Source: Bacteroidota bacterium
GTDB lineage: Bacteria > Bacteroidota > Bacteroidia > Palsa-965
Length of the DNA stretch: 64,000 bases
Assembly (NCBI GenBank): GCA_006218065.1
Contig: VBWE01000023.1
Span: 3,477-67,476, forward strand
Reading direction: 5' to 3'
The notes under the pieces are model-generated. The model searched no databases. It was not told the DNA's origin and saw nothing but the letters and a program-made list of their open reading frames with translations. Of this stretch, positions 36,421-44,892 are shown piece by piece. How positions within the stretch are numbered: the first letter of the stretch is position 1; each line of letters begins with the position of its first letter. Both the position numbers and the translations under genes were made by a program.

Positions 36421-36432
36421 CATTTACACACA

Positions 36433-38334
36433 TTACGCCTGGTCAGCGGATGAGTTGCCGTTTTTATTTTGTTCGCCGGTGCTTCGGCTCAGCTGGTTCA
36501 GCAATTGCATACCCAGCAGTCCGCTGATGGGGCCGTTGCTGTCGCCGCTTCCGCTGCTGATGAGCACATCGGGAATAATTTTAATCTTATTCGATCCGAT
36601 GGCTTCGGTGACTTTGAGCTGCGTGAAATTATTTCCGCCCATGGCTTCGACGGCGAGTTTGTAGGACTCGGCGCTCGATTTACCGATGGCGAGAATTTTT
36701 TCCGCTTCCGCGTTACCGGTGAGCAGGATTTTTTCTGCGTCGGCTTTGGCCAGCAGTTTTGTTTTTTCCGCTTCCGCATTGGCGAGCAGCCGTACTTTTT
36801 CCGCATCACCGCTGGCCTGTACTTTCACGCTCTGCGCTTCACCTTCCGCTTTTTTCACGGCGGCATCGGCGATGCGTTCGGCGATCTGCACACCCTGGTC
36901 GGCTTTCACCACTTCTTTCTGGATTTCGGCGATGGCTGTTTCTTTTTCCAGCTTCTGGCGTGTTTCCTGTGCCATGCGCTGTGTTTCAAACGTGATCTTC
37001 TGCTCTTCGGCCAGTTTCCGGTCGGTGAGCGTTTTCATCAGCGACTCGGGCGGAACGATGTCGCCGATCAGCGTATCCACGCCGAATACGTTGTACTGTT
37101 CCAGCACTTCGCCGATGTGTTTCTTGGCCGATTCCTGGCGTTCTTTCCGCATTTTCAGGAAAGCGATCACATCCGCATCCTGTGCCGAGTTCCGGAAATA
37201 ATTCCCGATCGTCGGTTCGAGTACCTGGCTCACGAGGTTATTCATGTTCCCGAAACGCGCAATCACTTTCGGCGCTTCGGTCATCGGGATATGAATGATC
37301 TGCGACACGTCGAGATTGAACGGGAACCCGTCTTTCGAACGAACCGTGATCGTGCTCAGGTGCTTGTCGAGCTGGTGCGACTCGGTGCGCGCCGAAGCCC
37401 AGTTGAGCACGAGGTTGGTCGTGGGAACAAATTCCACGCGCATGATGAACGGGTTGATCGGGTATTTCCCGGGCCCGAGCGGCTCCGCCCAAACGCCTTT
37501 GTGCCCTTTCGCCACGATGTTGCCGTGCTTGAACTCTTTTCCGCTGAGGTCTTCACCGTCCTGCCCGAAATACGAGATCACCACACCGACAAAACCGATC
37601 GGGATCTCGGTCATTTTTACTTCTTCCACCTGGATGAACCAGGGGTTGAAATAATATGTACCTGCAAGGATGACCTGCGGCTGAAGACCGCGGTTCCCGC
37701 CGCCTTCGAGGAAAGCATCGGTATCCTGGAAATTATTATGCCCTTCGATCATCCGCCCGGCAATATGTCCCTGGTCGATGGCGGCGCCGTCGAGCGTGGT
37801 GATGATGCCGACCATGTTTTCATGAATGCTCAGCGCATCCACGATCTGCAGTTCGAAAAGAAATGTGTTGATCCGGTATGTACCCGCAGTGAGAAAAGCG
37901 GTCTGCCGTCCTTTCCGTCCGCCGTTACGGATAAACGATTCGGCGTCCTGGAATGAATCGCAGGAAACTTTGCGTGCGAGAATGCGCCCGGTTTCGAGTT
38001 CTTTACCGTCCTTGGAAACGATCAGCCCGACTTTTCCCTGCGGCACCACAATGAAAGGCTGCAGCGTGATTTCGTACTGCCAGATCCATTTCCAGAAATA
38101 GATACCGGGAGCAAGTGCTTTGGCCTGGAAACCCGCTTCGCCGTTTACCGCGATGATGCGGCCGTCGGGCAGTTCTTTGTCTTTCCCGAAGAGGACGAAT
38201 TTTTTCGTGACCAGCCCGATGCGGTCCTCGGGAATGATGATGATTCCGAAAAGACGGAAAAATAATTTGTAAAAAACCAGTACGAATACCGGCACCAATA
38301 GCCATAGCCATGGCAGGAACCTGTGAAAGTCCAT
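36433..38334 (-). CDS. SPFH/band-7 (flotillin-like) membrane protein
   Basis: A 633-residue protein: an N-terminal membrane segment (WLWLLVPVFVLVFYKLFF), then a band-7/SPFH region (RIGLVTKKFVLFG; repeated EFKHGNIVAKGHKGVWAEPLGPGKYPINPF-like beta units over 60-330) and a long coiled coil rich in Ala, Glu and Lys (about 440-590; repeated NAEAEKTKLLAKADAEKILLTG). Flotillin-type proteins organise membrane microdomains or act as protease scaffolds. It is longer than typical flotillin. The gene is alone; no NfeD-like partner is next to it. Confidence 0.88.
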   Translation of the reverse strand: MDFHRFLPWLWLLVPVFVLVFYKLFFRLFGIIIIPEDRIGLVTKKFVLFGKDKELPDGRIIAVNGEAGFQAKALAPGIYFWKWIWQYEITLQPFIVVPQGKVGLIVSKDGKELETGRILARKVSCDSFQDAESFIRNGGRKGRQTAFLTAGTYRINTFLFELQIVDALSIHENMVGIITTLDGAAIDQGHIAGRMIEGHNNFQDTDAFLEGGGNRGLQPQVILAGTYYFNPWFIQVEEVKMTEIPIGFVGVVISYFGQDGEDLSGKEFKHGNIVAKGHKGVWAEPLGPGKYPINPFIMRVEFVPTTNLVLNWASARTESHQLDKHLSTITVRSKDGFPFNLDVSQIIHIPMTEAPKVIARFGNMNNLVSQVLEPTIGNYFRNSAQDADVIAFLKMRKERQESAKKHIGEVLEQYNVFGVDTLIGDIVPPESLMKTLTDRKLAEEQKITFETQRMAQETRQKLEKETAIAEIQKEVVKADQGVQIAERIADAAVKKAEGEAQSVKVQASGDAEKVRLLANAEAEKTKLLAKADAEKILLTGNAEAEKILAIGKSSAESYKLAVEAMGGNNFTQLKVTEAIGSNKIKIIPDVLISSGSGDSNGPISGLLGMQLLNQLSRSTGEQNKNGNSSADQA

Positions 38335-38682
38335 GATTGAAAAGTTTTAGAAGTGAATGTGGATTGTGAAACGGTGTACCTTATTTCCCGCCCGGGGAAC
38401 TTCGGTAATGCTGATGCTGTGACATCTTTCAGGTGAGATTACAGTATAGACAACAACGGGCATTGAACTTTGTTCGGACGGATGAGCGATTTTTCCCGGG
38501 CACAAAAAAGCCCCCCGTAAACGAAGAGCTTTTGAAACGATGGGTCGCCTGTTCGCGGAATGGCAAAAAATGTAAATCCGATAGCTATCGGATGACAAAG
38601 GCTGCATGTAAAATGTAAAAGGTGTGATGCTGCGGGTGAGGACTTTTACATTTTACATTTGAAATTTTATATTCAGCCTTCT
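38335..38682. other. Gene-free stretch with family C repeat and a palindrome
   Basis: Between SPFH (start at 38334) and the TonB receptor (end at 38683). It holds the family C repeat (38563-38672), a perfect 18-bp palindrome and a weak hairpin near 38510-38532. No TAnnTTTG box for the SPFH gene was found, and no coding sequence is supported. Confidence 0.6.
38563..38672. repeat. Inverted repeat, family C copy 2, with inserted palindrome
   Basis: ATGTAAAATGTAAAAGG (38605-38622) faces CTTTTACATTTTACATTT (38643-38660). The left half matches 36285-36330, except that the perfect palindrome ATCCGATAGCTATCGGAT (38576-38593) replaces a few bases. Confidence 0.75.
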
Positions 38683-41046
38683 TCAGAACATAATCTTATA
38701 ACTCAGCACCGGGATAAGCGGTGTCTGGTATTCCCATTCGATGATTCCCTTTTCTTTATTGTAATAACGTCCGTACACATTTTTGCGGTTGGTGGTGTTC
38801 TGAAAATCCAGCGCGAGTATCGTCGTCATTTTCTTCCGGTTTGTTTTCAGGCTCACCCGGCTGTCGAGACGTAAGTAGTACGGATTCTGATCTTCGAATG
38901 CGCGGTTCCATGCAAGTTGTTCTTCCCCCGCGGCATTGGAAGCGGCCAGGTCGATCGGGATGGTGCGCAGGCCGCCGGTGAAAAGACCTTTCAGGTTAAA
39001 ACCGAGCGTGCGCCGTTTCCCTTTTTTGAAAACGATTTCTTTGCCGGCGGTTAACGAAACGGTATAATTTCCGTTGAAACGCGTATTCCGTTCCACGCCG
39101 TCAGCGCCTTTGTATTTCGAATCGTAAATGGAAGACGAGAGCAGGAAATAATAATTGTCGCTGAAAAATTTCTCGAATGTGAGCTCCAGTCCTTTGTTCG
39201 ATCCGGTTCCTTTGTTCGCAAGACTGTCGGTGAAATAACCGCCTTGGCTGTTCAGGATCGAATAGATACCCGAGAATGCATCCGGCTGCCCGGTGCGGAT
39301 GGGGATGTTAAATAAAGCCTGGTAATATACTTCCATTTTCAGCCGGAGATGTTCGGCCAGCAGCAGGTCGTAGCCGGCGACGAAATGATGCGCTTTGGTG
39401 AAACCGAGATCTTTGTTGGGCTGAACGATGGAACCGTCAGACAGTTTTACTTCGGCGAAATACATCCCGAGCGGCTGAACCTGCGAATGCAATCCGTACC
39501 CGAGACTGAACGATTGCCGTTCCGTGGCATCCCATTTTACCGAAATCCGCGGCTCCACCGACCAGGTATTGTTGAGCGCGAAATGCAGGTAATGCAGCCC
39601 GCTCACAACCGCAAACCGCTCGCCGAACCGGTGTTTCCACTGTGTGAAATACTGGAGCAGGAACGTGTTTCCTTTCGAATTTACTTCCGTTTTCAGCGTC
39701 GCCGAACTGTCGGGTTTGTATTGCTGAAGCAGGTCGTAGCCGGGCCGGCTGACGATCAGGCCCTGGCGGAGATGATTCTTCGGATTGATCTTGCGGTTCA
39801 TCACCGAGGAAAACGAAATCCGCGGTTGTACAAAACGTTCGCGCTCGATCACGATGTCGTTATAATTGTCGTCGATCCTGTTCCAGTTCGATTCGTTCAC
39901 CGTGCCCGAAATAGCGAGCGCCGTGCGCAGGTACATGTTTTCGTTCAGTTGCAGCGCATGTGTAAACCCGGCCATCCCGGTATTGGCGCGAAACACACCG
40001 AAGTACCGGTCGCTTTCGTATTCCCATGCCGAAGAATCGCGGTTGGCGTCCATATGCTGATCGCTCAATCCGCCGAATCCGAAAAATCCGAAAGTACCGG
40101 CTTTGCCCGCGGGCAGGCTGATGTTGTACGATAAATCCTGGAACGTGGTAACGGCATCTCCCAGCGGCACGCCGATTTTGGAAAGAATGCCGAGCGTGGA
40201 GTAGCGGTAATTGACCAGGTACGATCCGCCCTTTTTACCCAGCGGTCCCTCCGCTGCCGCGTCGATGCCGAGTACGCCGGCCTGGAAAGTGTATTCTCTT
40301 TTTTCGTTATTCCCTTTGCGCAGTTTCAGATCAAAAACGCCGGAAAGCGCATTGCCGTATTCCGGTGCAAAAGCGCCCGTAGAAAAATCGGAATTGGCAA
40401 GCAGCTGCGCGCTGAGAATGGAAATGCCGCCGCCAGCCGCACCTACATACGAAAAATGGTTCGGGCTCGGGATATCGATCCCGTCCATACGCCAGAGCAA
40501 ACCGTTGGGCGAATTGCCGCGGATCACGATATCGTTGTTGCCGTCGCCGGGAGCGGATACGCCTGCAAACGAAAGCGCCATGCGCGCGGGATCGTTTACT
40601 GCTGCGGCATAACGCTGCGTTTCTTCCACGGAAAAAGTACGCGTGCTCACGGTGGACATATCGTTCTGCGGGCGGTCTTTCCGCGCGTTGCCGGTGATTT
40701 CCACTTCTTCCACGGATTGTACGGTTTCTTCCATGCCGATATTCAGCACGACTTCCTTGCCGGAAGTAACATCGAGATTCGGAATCAGTTCTTCTTTATA
40801 GCCGGTATAGGAAATGCGCAGGTTCTGCCGGCCCACGGGTACTTTTTCAATTTTGAAACTGCCGTTGATATCGGTTGTCGCACCTTTCAGCGGATCGCTT
40901 CCCACGACAGTGATGACAGCGCCGATCAACGGGGCCTGGACGTTCTTGTCCATAACCTGGCCGCGGACGGTTTGTGTGAGTTGCTGTGCGCAGATATCGC
41001 CGGTGACGGACAGGAATGAAAAAAGAAAAACGTATTTATGAAACAT
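38683..41046 (-). CDS. TonB-dependent outer-membrane receptor
   Basis: A 787-residue receptor from ATG 41046 (signal peptide MFHKYVFLFSFLSVTGDICAQ). A carboxypeptidase-D-like domain (VRGQVMDKNVQAPLIGAVITVVG) is followed by a plug (RDRPQNDMSTVSTRTFS-like; NDIVIRGNSPNGLLWRMDGIDIPSPNHF) and a barrel ending PLIPVLSYKIMF. The final Phe is typical. No SusD gene is next to it. Upstream lies a bipartite motif that also precedes the ECF sigma gene at 44726, so it is probably the target of that sigma factor. Confidence 0.9.
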   Translation of the reverse strand: MFHKYVFLFSFLSVTGDICAQQLTQTVRGQVMDKNVQAPLIGAVITVVGSDPLKGATTDINGSFKIEKVPVGRQNLRISYTGYKEELIPNLDVTSGKEVVLNIGMEETVQSVEEVEITGNARKDRPQNDMSTVSTRTFSVEETQRYAAAVNDPARMALSFAGVSAPGDGNNDIVIRGNSPNGLLWRMDGIDIPSPNHFSYVGAAGGGISILSAQLLANSDFSTGAFAPEYGNALSGVFDLKLRKGNNEKREYTFQAGVLGIDAAAEGPLGKKGGSYLVNYRYSTLGILSKIGVPLGDAVTTFQDLSYNISLPAGKAGTFGFFGFGGLSDQHMDANRDSSAWEYESDRYFGVFRANTGMAGFTHALQLNENMYLRTALAISGTVNESNWNRIDDNYNDIVIERERFVQPRISFSSVMNRKINPKNHLRQGLIVSRPGYDLLQQYKPDSSATLKTEVNSKGNTFLLQYFTQWKHRFGERFAVVSGLHYLHFALNNTWSVEPRISVKWDATERQSFSLGYGLHSQVQPLGMYFAEVKLSDGSIVQPNKDLGFTKAHHFVAGYDLLLAEHLRLKMEVYYQALFNIPIRTGQPDAFSGIYSILNSQGGYFTDSLANKGTGSNKGLELTFEKFFSDNYYFLLSSSIYDSKYKGADGVERNTRFNGNYTVSLTAGKEIVFKKGKRRTLGFNLKGLFTGGLRTIPIDLAASNAAGEEQLAWNRAFEDQNPYYLRLDSRVSLKTNRKKMTTILALDFQNTTNRKNVYGRYYNKEKGIIEWEYQTPLIPVLSYKIMF

Positions 41047-41068
41047 AGGAACCTGGTTTTGGTATAGT

Positions 41069-41098
41069 GACAACCCAACCGGTTTTTTCCCCTATGCC
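41069..41098 (-). promoter_or_regulatory. Candidate ECF-sigma promoter of the TonB receptor
   Basis: Minus strand: GGCATAGGGG, 12 bases, then GGGTTGTC, 23 bases before the ATG at 41046. The same two blocks with identical spacing occur at 44800-44829 upstream of the sigma factor gene. The GTC end resembles ECF -10 elements. Confidence 0.6.
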
Positions 41099-41125
41099 GG
41101 TGTAAAAAGTATTTATGCTGTGAGC

Positions 41126-41219
41126 AATGAACGCTCAATGTCAAACGCTCAATTATCAATATTCATCGGATAACACCTTGATAATTGTGCGTTGTTCATT
41201 TGGCATTGAGCGTTCATTT
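41126..41219. repeat. Inverted repeat, family A copy 2
   Basis: Arms 41126-41159 and 41179-41219 pair with small bulges. The left arm contains AACGCTCAATGTCAAACGC, the word found at 9713-9731. It lies between the STN protein's stop and the receptor promoter. Confidence 0.8.
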
Positions 41220-41274
41220 TTGTTCCAGCGGTTCAGAAGGGATGCGCACTTTGTAAAAACAGGAGCAGCGCCGA

Positions 41275-43131
41275 TCAGAACAGGCGAATGCCGGCCTGGA
41301 ATCCCGGCCACATGGTGAACCGGTAGCCGCTGGAAAAGTTTTTCGTGTACACACTCAACGGTGCGATCTGCCCGGCGAATTCAGGATCGGGCGTGTACTG
41401 CGTATCGTACAGGTTGGCATTGAACGACGCGCCTGCGAACAAAGCGACTTTAGGATGCAGCTGGTACGTGAACGAAAGTTCCGTGCGGTACATCTGGTTG
41501 AACTGCCAGGAATCATTTCCGAGAAAAACTTCGTGCGCGCTTGCATCGAAAGTCAGGCCGGCTTTTTTGCCGAAACGGGCCTGTGTTCCCACGCCGTATC
41601 CTGCTGTAAAGGCGAACTGGCCGGGAACCGGGTGAAATCCGCCGGCGATGATATTGTAAAACTGGCGCGAACCTGTCCGGAAACGGAGGTTGATGCCCAC
41701 CGCTTCGTTGGTTGAAATTTCCAATTGATGCACGCCGCTCCGCACGAATGATAAAAAACCGACCGTCGCGCCGTCGCAGCTGTCGGCGATATTCAGGAAA
41801 CTGACCTGCGCGCCTTTCACGTAACCGGCTACGTTGACGAGACCGGAAACCTGCGCACCGTTTACCGTTTTAGCCGCGTTGATCAATCCCGCCACCTGCG
41901 GTCCGCTGGATTTCGCCGCGTTGATTAGTCCGGCCACCTGCACGCCGCAGGTATCCGTCACATTGAAAAGTCCGGCGAGCTGCGCACCGCGTATCCGTTT
42001 CGGCTGGATATTTCCCAGTCCCGCCACCTGCACGCCCTGCATCGGTTTTTTGTTCACGTTGAAAAGTCCGGCCAGTTGCACGCCTTGTACGGAATCGCGG
42101 CAGAGATTAAAAAGTCCGCCAATTTGCACGGCATTCGTTTTTCCGTAATTCATATTCACCAGTCCGCCGATCTGCACGCCCTGCACATTTCCGCCGCAGG
42201 CGTTGAAAAGTCCGCCCAACTGCATGCCGCGTACATCATTGCGGTTGATGTTGAAAAGTCCGCCGATCTCCGCACCCTGCACACCGCCCGTATAACCGCC
42301 AAGTATGTTGAAAGAAAAACGGTAACTGATCGTGCTGCTCAGCGCGCCGCTTGTTCCGAAACCGGGAATAAAAGAAACCTGCCAGGAACGCACACCGGTC
42401 AGGTCGCGGATATTCATCGCGGCAAGACGCTGGCGGAACGTGGTGAAATGACGCACCCAGTAATTTTCGTTGAATGTCATTTCCGGATTGATATAATGGA
42501 GATCCGGTTCAATGGCGAGCGGGGGCGGACCAGGAGAGAGCATGATCTCAATCGCTTCTTTTGTCGCGGGCTGCACGAAGATCACCGTGTCGAGATAATT
42601 TTTTTTGCTGACGGCGATCGCCTGTCCCTGCTGCGGCGATTTCTGGATCGGGAGTTTGAAAAAACCGGCGCTGTCGCTGAAGGACGACGACATGGACGCG
42701 GTATCGTACACGCTGGCATACGCGAGCCGTTTTCCCGTTTCGCGATCGGTGATGTAACCGGAAACGATATATCCCGTGTGCTCTTTCTTTTTGGGCCTGG
42801 CGGCGACAGGCTGGACCGGCGTGCGGGTGAGGATGAGATAATTGTCGCGCTCCTTATAAGTGATCTTTCCTTTAAACAACTGATCGAGTACCTGTTTCAC
42901 GGTTTGCCCGCCGGCTTTCAGCGAAACGATACTGTCGCCGTTGATGAGCGCGGCATTGTACGAAAAGTGAAAATTCCCTTTCAGTGCGACCAGTTCCAGT
43001 GCGTCGCTGAGCCGCTGCCCGCTGATCTCTATGTTAACGACGCGCTGAAGCACCGGCGTCTGCGCTTTGCCGGGAACGATCGCGGAAGCAAAAGACAGGA
43101 TTGAAAAAAATAAAACGCGCAGTTGTTTCAT
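41275..43131 (-). CDS. STN-domain outer-membrane protein with 16-residue GGLFN repeats
   Basis: A 618-residue protein with signal peptide. Order: STN (secretin/TonB short N-terminal) domain at about 28-100 (VVNIEISGQRLSDALELVALKGNFHFSY), a carboxypeptidase-D-like domain (about 125-205), then 11-12 tandem repeats (about 275-450) of consensus GxQ(I/V/L)(G/A)GL(F/I/V)N, six with a 16-residue period and later ones of 14-15, then a C-terminal barrel-like region. STN domains normally let TonB receptors signal to FecR; no receptor plug or standard barrel is seen. The repeats resemble LA_2272-type surface repeats and may form a beta-solenoid. It follows the FecR gene by three bases. Confidence 0.8.
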   Translation of the reverse strand: MKQLRVLFFSILSFASAIVPGKAQTPVLQRVVNIEISGQRLSDALELVALKGNFHFSYNAALINGDSIVSLKAGGQTVKQVLDQLFKGKITYKERDNYLILTRTPVQPVAARPKKKEHTGYIVSGYITDRETGKRLAYASVYDTASMSSSFSDSAGFFKLPIQKSPQQGQAIAVSKKNYLDTVIFVQPATKEAIEIMLSPGPPPLAIEPDLHYINPEMTFNENYWVRHFTTFRQRLAAMNIRDLTGVRSWQVSFIPGFGTSGALSSTISYRFSFNILGGYTGGVQGAEIGGLFNINRNDVRGMQLGGLFNACGGNVQGVQIGGLVNMNYGKTNAVQIGGLFNLCRDSVQGVQLAGLFNVNKKPMQGVQVAGLGNIQPKRIRGAQLAGLFNVTDTCGVQVAGLINAAKSSGPQVAGLINAAKTVNGAQVSGLVNVAGYVKGAQVSFLNIADSCDGATVGFLSFVRSGVHQLEISTNEAVGINLRFRTGSRQFYNIIAGGFHPVPGQFAFTAGYGVGTQARFGKKAGLTFDASAHEVFLGNDSWQFNQMYRTELSFTYQLHPKVALFAGASFNANLYDTQYTPDPEFAGQIAPLSVYTKNFSSGYRFTMWPGFQAGIRLF

Positions 43132-43134
43132 GGA

Positions 43135-44142
43135 TCAGTTCACGGAATCTTTTTCGAGTGTGATTTGCGCATTATCCCGGACAATGCGGATGCCGAATGT
43201 TTCGCGGAGCAGTTCCAGCACATGTTCGAGCGATTCGTTTTCATACGTCGCTGTCAGGCGCATGCTGCGCAGGCTCCCGTTGCCGATGCGGATATCCGCG
43301 CGATAAAACTGGTTGAGAATAGCGACTACTTTTTCGAGTTCCGTATCATTGAAAACGAGCTTGTGTGTTTTCCAGGAATCAAAATTCGGATCGCGGTTTT
43401 CGTTTTCCGCCAGGCTGCCCGATGCCGGGTCGTAGTGACCTGATTCGCCGGCGGTGAGTATAAGGCTGTCGTTCCCGTTTGCAAAAAGTACGCGGCCCGT
43501 GGCGACAACTACGTCAACGCTTCCATCGGCTTCCGTATTTACGTTGAACGAAGTACCCAGCACGCGGACGGTTGTTTTTTCGCCTGCTTCGATGATGAAA
43601 GGCTGTTCCTTGTTATGCGCCACATCGAAAAACGCTTCGCCGGTCAGTTTTACGCGCCGTTCTTTTCCTGCGTTGAAATTTTCCGATGTAACAAGCACAG
43701 CGCCGCTGTTCAGCGTGATCCTGCTGCCGTCGGCAAGCGTATCGTTTTTCGGACGATCACTTGCTTTATAAGTGACCGCGAGTCCTTCGGCTGCCTGTTC
43801 CCGGCCGAAAATAAAGTACGCGGCAACGGAAACCGAAAGCAGGAAAGCGAATACGGCTGCGGCGCGGTACATGAAATTCGGCTTGCGTTGTAAGGGAATA
43901 ATTGTTCCGCCGCCGTTCATTTTGCGTTTCACTTTTTCCCAGGCGGCATCGGTATCGGCTGAATAATCGGCGGCTATATTCCCGGATTTCTCCCAGATTT
44001 TTTCCAGGTCGGCAAAAGCTTCCCGGCGCGAGATATCTTCATCCAGCCATTGGGCTGCCCGGGCCTGTTCTTCTGCCGTAGCCTCCCCGGCCAGCAGTTT
44101 CGCCAGCAGTTCGTCCATGTGATCGGTGTCGGGTTTGCTCAT
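43135..44142 (-). CDS. FecR-family anti-sigma factor
   Basis: A 335-residue inner-membrane regulator. The N-terminal cytoplasmic part has the usual DUF4880-like start (LLAKLLAGEATAEEQARAAQWL), one membrane segment (FMYRAAAVFAFLLSVSVAAYFIFG) and a periplasmic FecR domain (DGSRITLNSGAVLVTSENF ... VRVLGTSFNVNTEADGSVDVVVATGRV) with a DUF4974-like C-terminus (LEKVVAILNQFYRADIRI). It should hold the sigma factor of 44154-44726 until signalled by an STN-bearing outer-membrane protein. Sits 11 bases after the sigma gene. Confidence 0.95.
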   Translation of the reverse strand: MSKPDTDHMDELLAKLLAGEATAEEQARAAQWLDEDISRREAFADLEKIWEKSGNIAADYSADTDAAWEKVKRKMNGGGTIIPLQRKPNFMYRAAAVFAFLLSVSVAAYFIFGREQAAEGLAVTYKASDRPKNDTLADGSRITLNSGAVLVTSENFNAGKERRVKLTGEAFFDVAHNKEQPFIIEAGEKTTVRVLGTSFNVNTEADGSVDVVVATGRVLFANGNDSLILTAGESGHYDPASGSLAENENRDPNFDSWKTHKLVFNDTELEKVVAILNQFYRADIRIGNGSLRSMRLTATYENESLEHVLELLRETFGIRIVRDNAQITLEKDSVN

Positions 44143-44153
44143 GATTTTTGGCT

Positions 44154-44726
44154 TTAGCTGAACAGGAGTATAAAAACAGGAAGCAGGTGCAGGTATTCGG
44201 CGAGCCGGATGCGCAGTGTTTTTAGCGCTTTGCCCATCTGGTTCTCCACGGTTTTGACGGAGATGCCGAGGACTTCCGCGATTTCACGGTAACTCAGCCC
44301 TTCGAAACGGCTGAGGCGGAACACGTGCCGGCAATGTTCGGGAAGTTCCCCGATGGCGGCCTGAATTTTTCCTTCCAGTTCTTTCGCCTGCAAAGCGCTG
44401 CCCGGTTGTTCCTGCTGCGGCCGATCGTGTACCTGGTTCTGCATATAAGCCTGTTTCACTTTTTCGTGTTTGATCTCGTTCATCACTGCATTATGCACAG
44501 CGCGGAAGAGATAGGATTTCAGGGAACCGCTGACTTGAAAGTTTTCGCGTTTTTCCCAGAGTCTGCAGAACAGTTGCTGAACGACTTCTTCGGCGGCATC
44601 GCGGTCGCCGAGCAGGCCGGAGGCGTACCGGGAGAGCGGCTGGTAATACGCGCGAAACACATGCTCGAAGGCTTTCTGATCGCCCCGGCTGATCTGAACA
44701 GGAAGTTCTGTTTCGTCGGTGTACAC
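44154..44726 (-). CDS. ECF RNA polymerase sigma factor (FecI-like)
   Basis: A 190-residue sigma-70 family factor. Region 2 (AFEHVFRAYYQPLSRYASGLLGDRDAAEEVVQQLFCRLW) and region 4 (LPEHCRHVFRLSRFEGLSYREIAEVLGISVKTVENQMGKAL) are intact. A hydrophobic tail (YLHLLPVFILLFS) is odd for a soluble sigma factor. It begins an operon with FecR and the STN protein. Two promoter candidates lie upstream: a housekeeping TAAATTTG and the motif shared with the TonB receptor, suggesting autoregulation. Confidence 0.93.
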   Translation of the reverse strand: MYTDETELPVQISRGDQKAFEHVFRAYYQPLSRYASGLLGDRDAAEEVVQQLFCRLWEKRENFQVSGSLKSYLFRAVHNAVMNEIKHEKVKQAYMQNQVHDRPQQEQPGSALQAKELEGKIQAAIGELPEHCRHVFRLSRFEGLSYREIAEVLGISVKTVENQMGKALKTLRIRLAEYLHLLPVFILLFS

Positions 44727-44751
44727 AGTTTGTCTGATCCGGATGAAGCCG

Positions 44752-44759
44752 CAAATTTA
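44752..44759 (-). promoter_or_regulatory. -7 box for the sigma factor gene
   Basis: TAAATTTG on the minus strand matches TAnnTTTG, 25 bases upstream of the ATG at 44726. Confidence 0.5.
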
Positions 44760-44799
44760 GCCTTGTTCCGCTTGATTTTGATTTCTTATCTGTGTTAAA

Positions 44800-44829
44800 G
44801 ACAACCCGGGAAAGACCTACCCCTATGCC
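44800..44829 (-). promoter_or_regulatory. Candidate autoregulatory ECF-sigma promoter
   Basis: Minus strand: GGCATAGGGG-N12-GGGTTGTC, identical in both blocks and spacing to 41069-41098 upstream of the TonB receptor. It lies about 73 bases before the sigma-gene ATG. Confidence 0.6.
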
Positions 44830-44848
44830 CGAGAGAAAAAAAGCAATA

Positions 44849-44885
44849 AAAAAGCCGCCCGGGAAAAGCGGCTTTCGTTTTTTTT
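44849..44885. terminator. Rho-independent terminator of the 44893-45384 gene
   Basis: AAAGCCGC pairs with GCGGCTTT; on the minus strand a T-run follows. It separates this gene from the sigma operon. Confidence 0.8.
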
Positions 44886-44892
44886 GAAAAAA

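Noticed and set aside
36469-37956. 495-codon plus-strand ORF opposite the SPFH gene
   Set aside because: The minus frame has clear SPFH and coiled-coil sequence. The antisense frame is low in domain-like order and is explained by GC-biased codons.
42076-43104. 342-codon ORF antisense to the STN-repeat protein
   Set aside because: It is a mirror of the repeated minus-strand codons; STN and repeat domains are only in the minus frame.
41275-43131. Pentapeptide-repeat protein as alternative call for the GGLFN repeats
   Set aside because: The period is 16 (later 14-15), not five, and the A(D/N)LXX pattern is absent.
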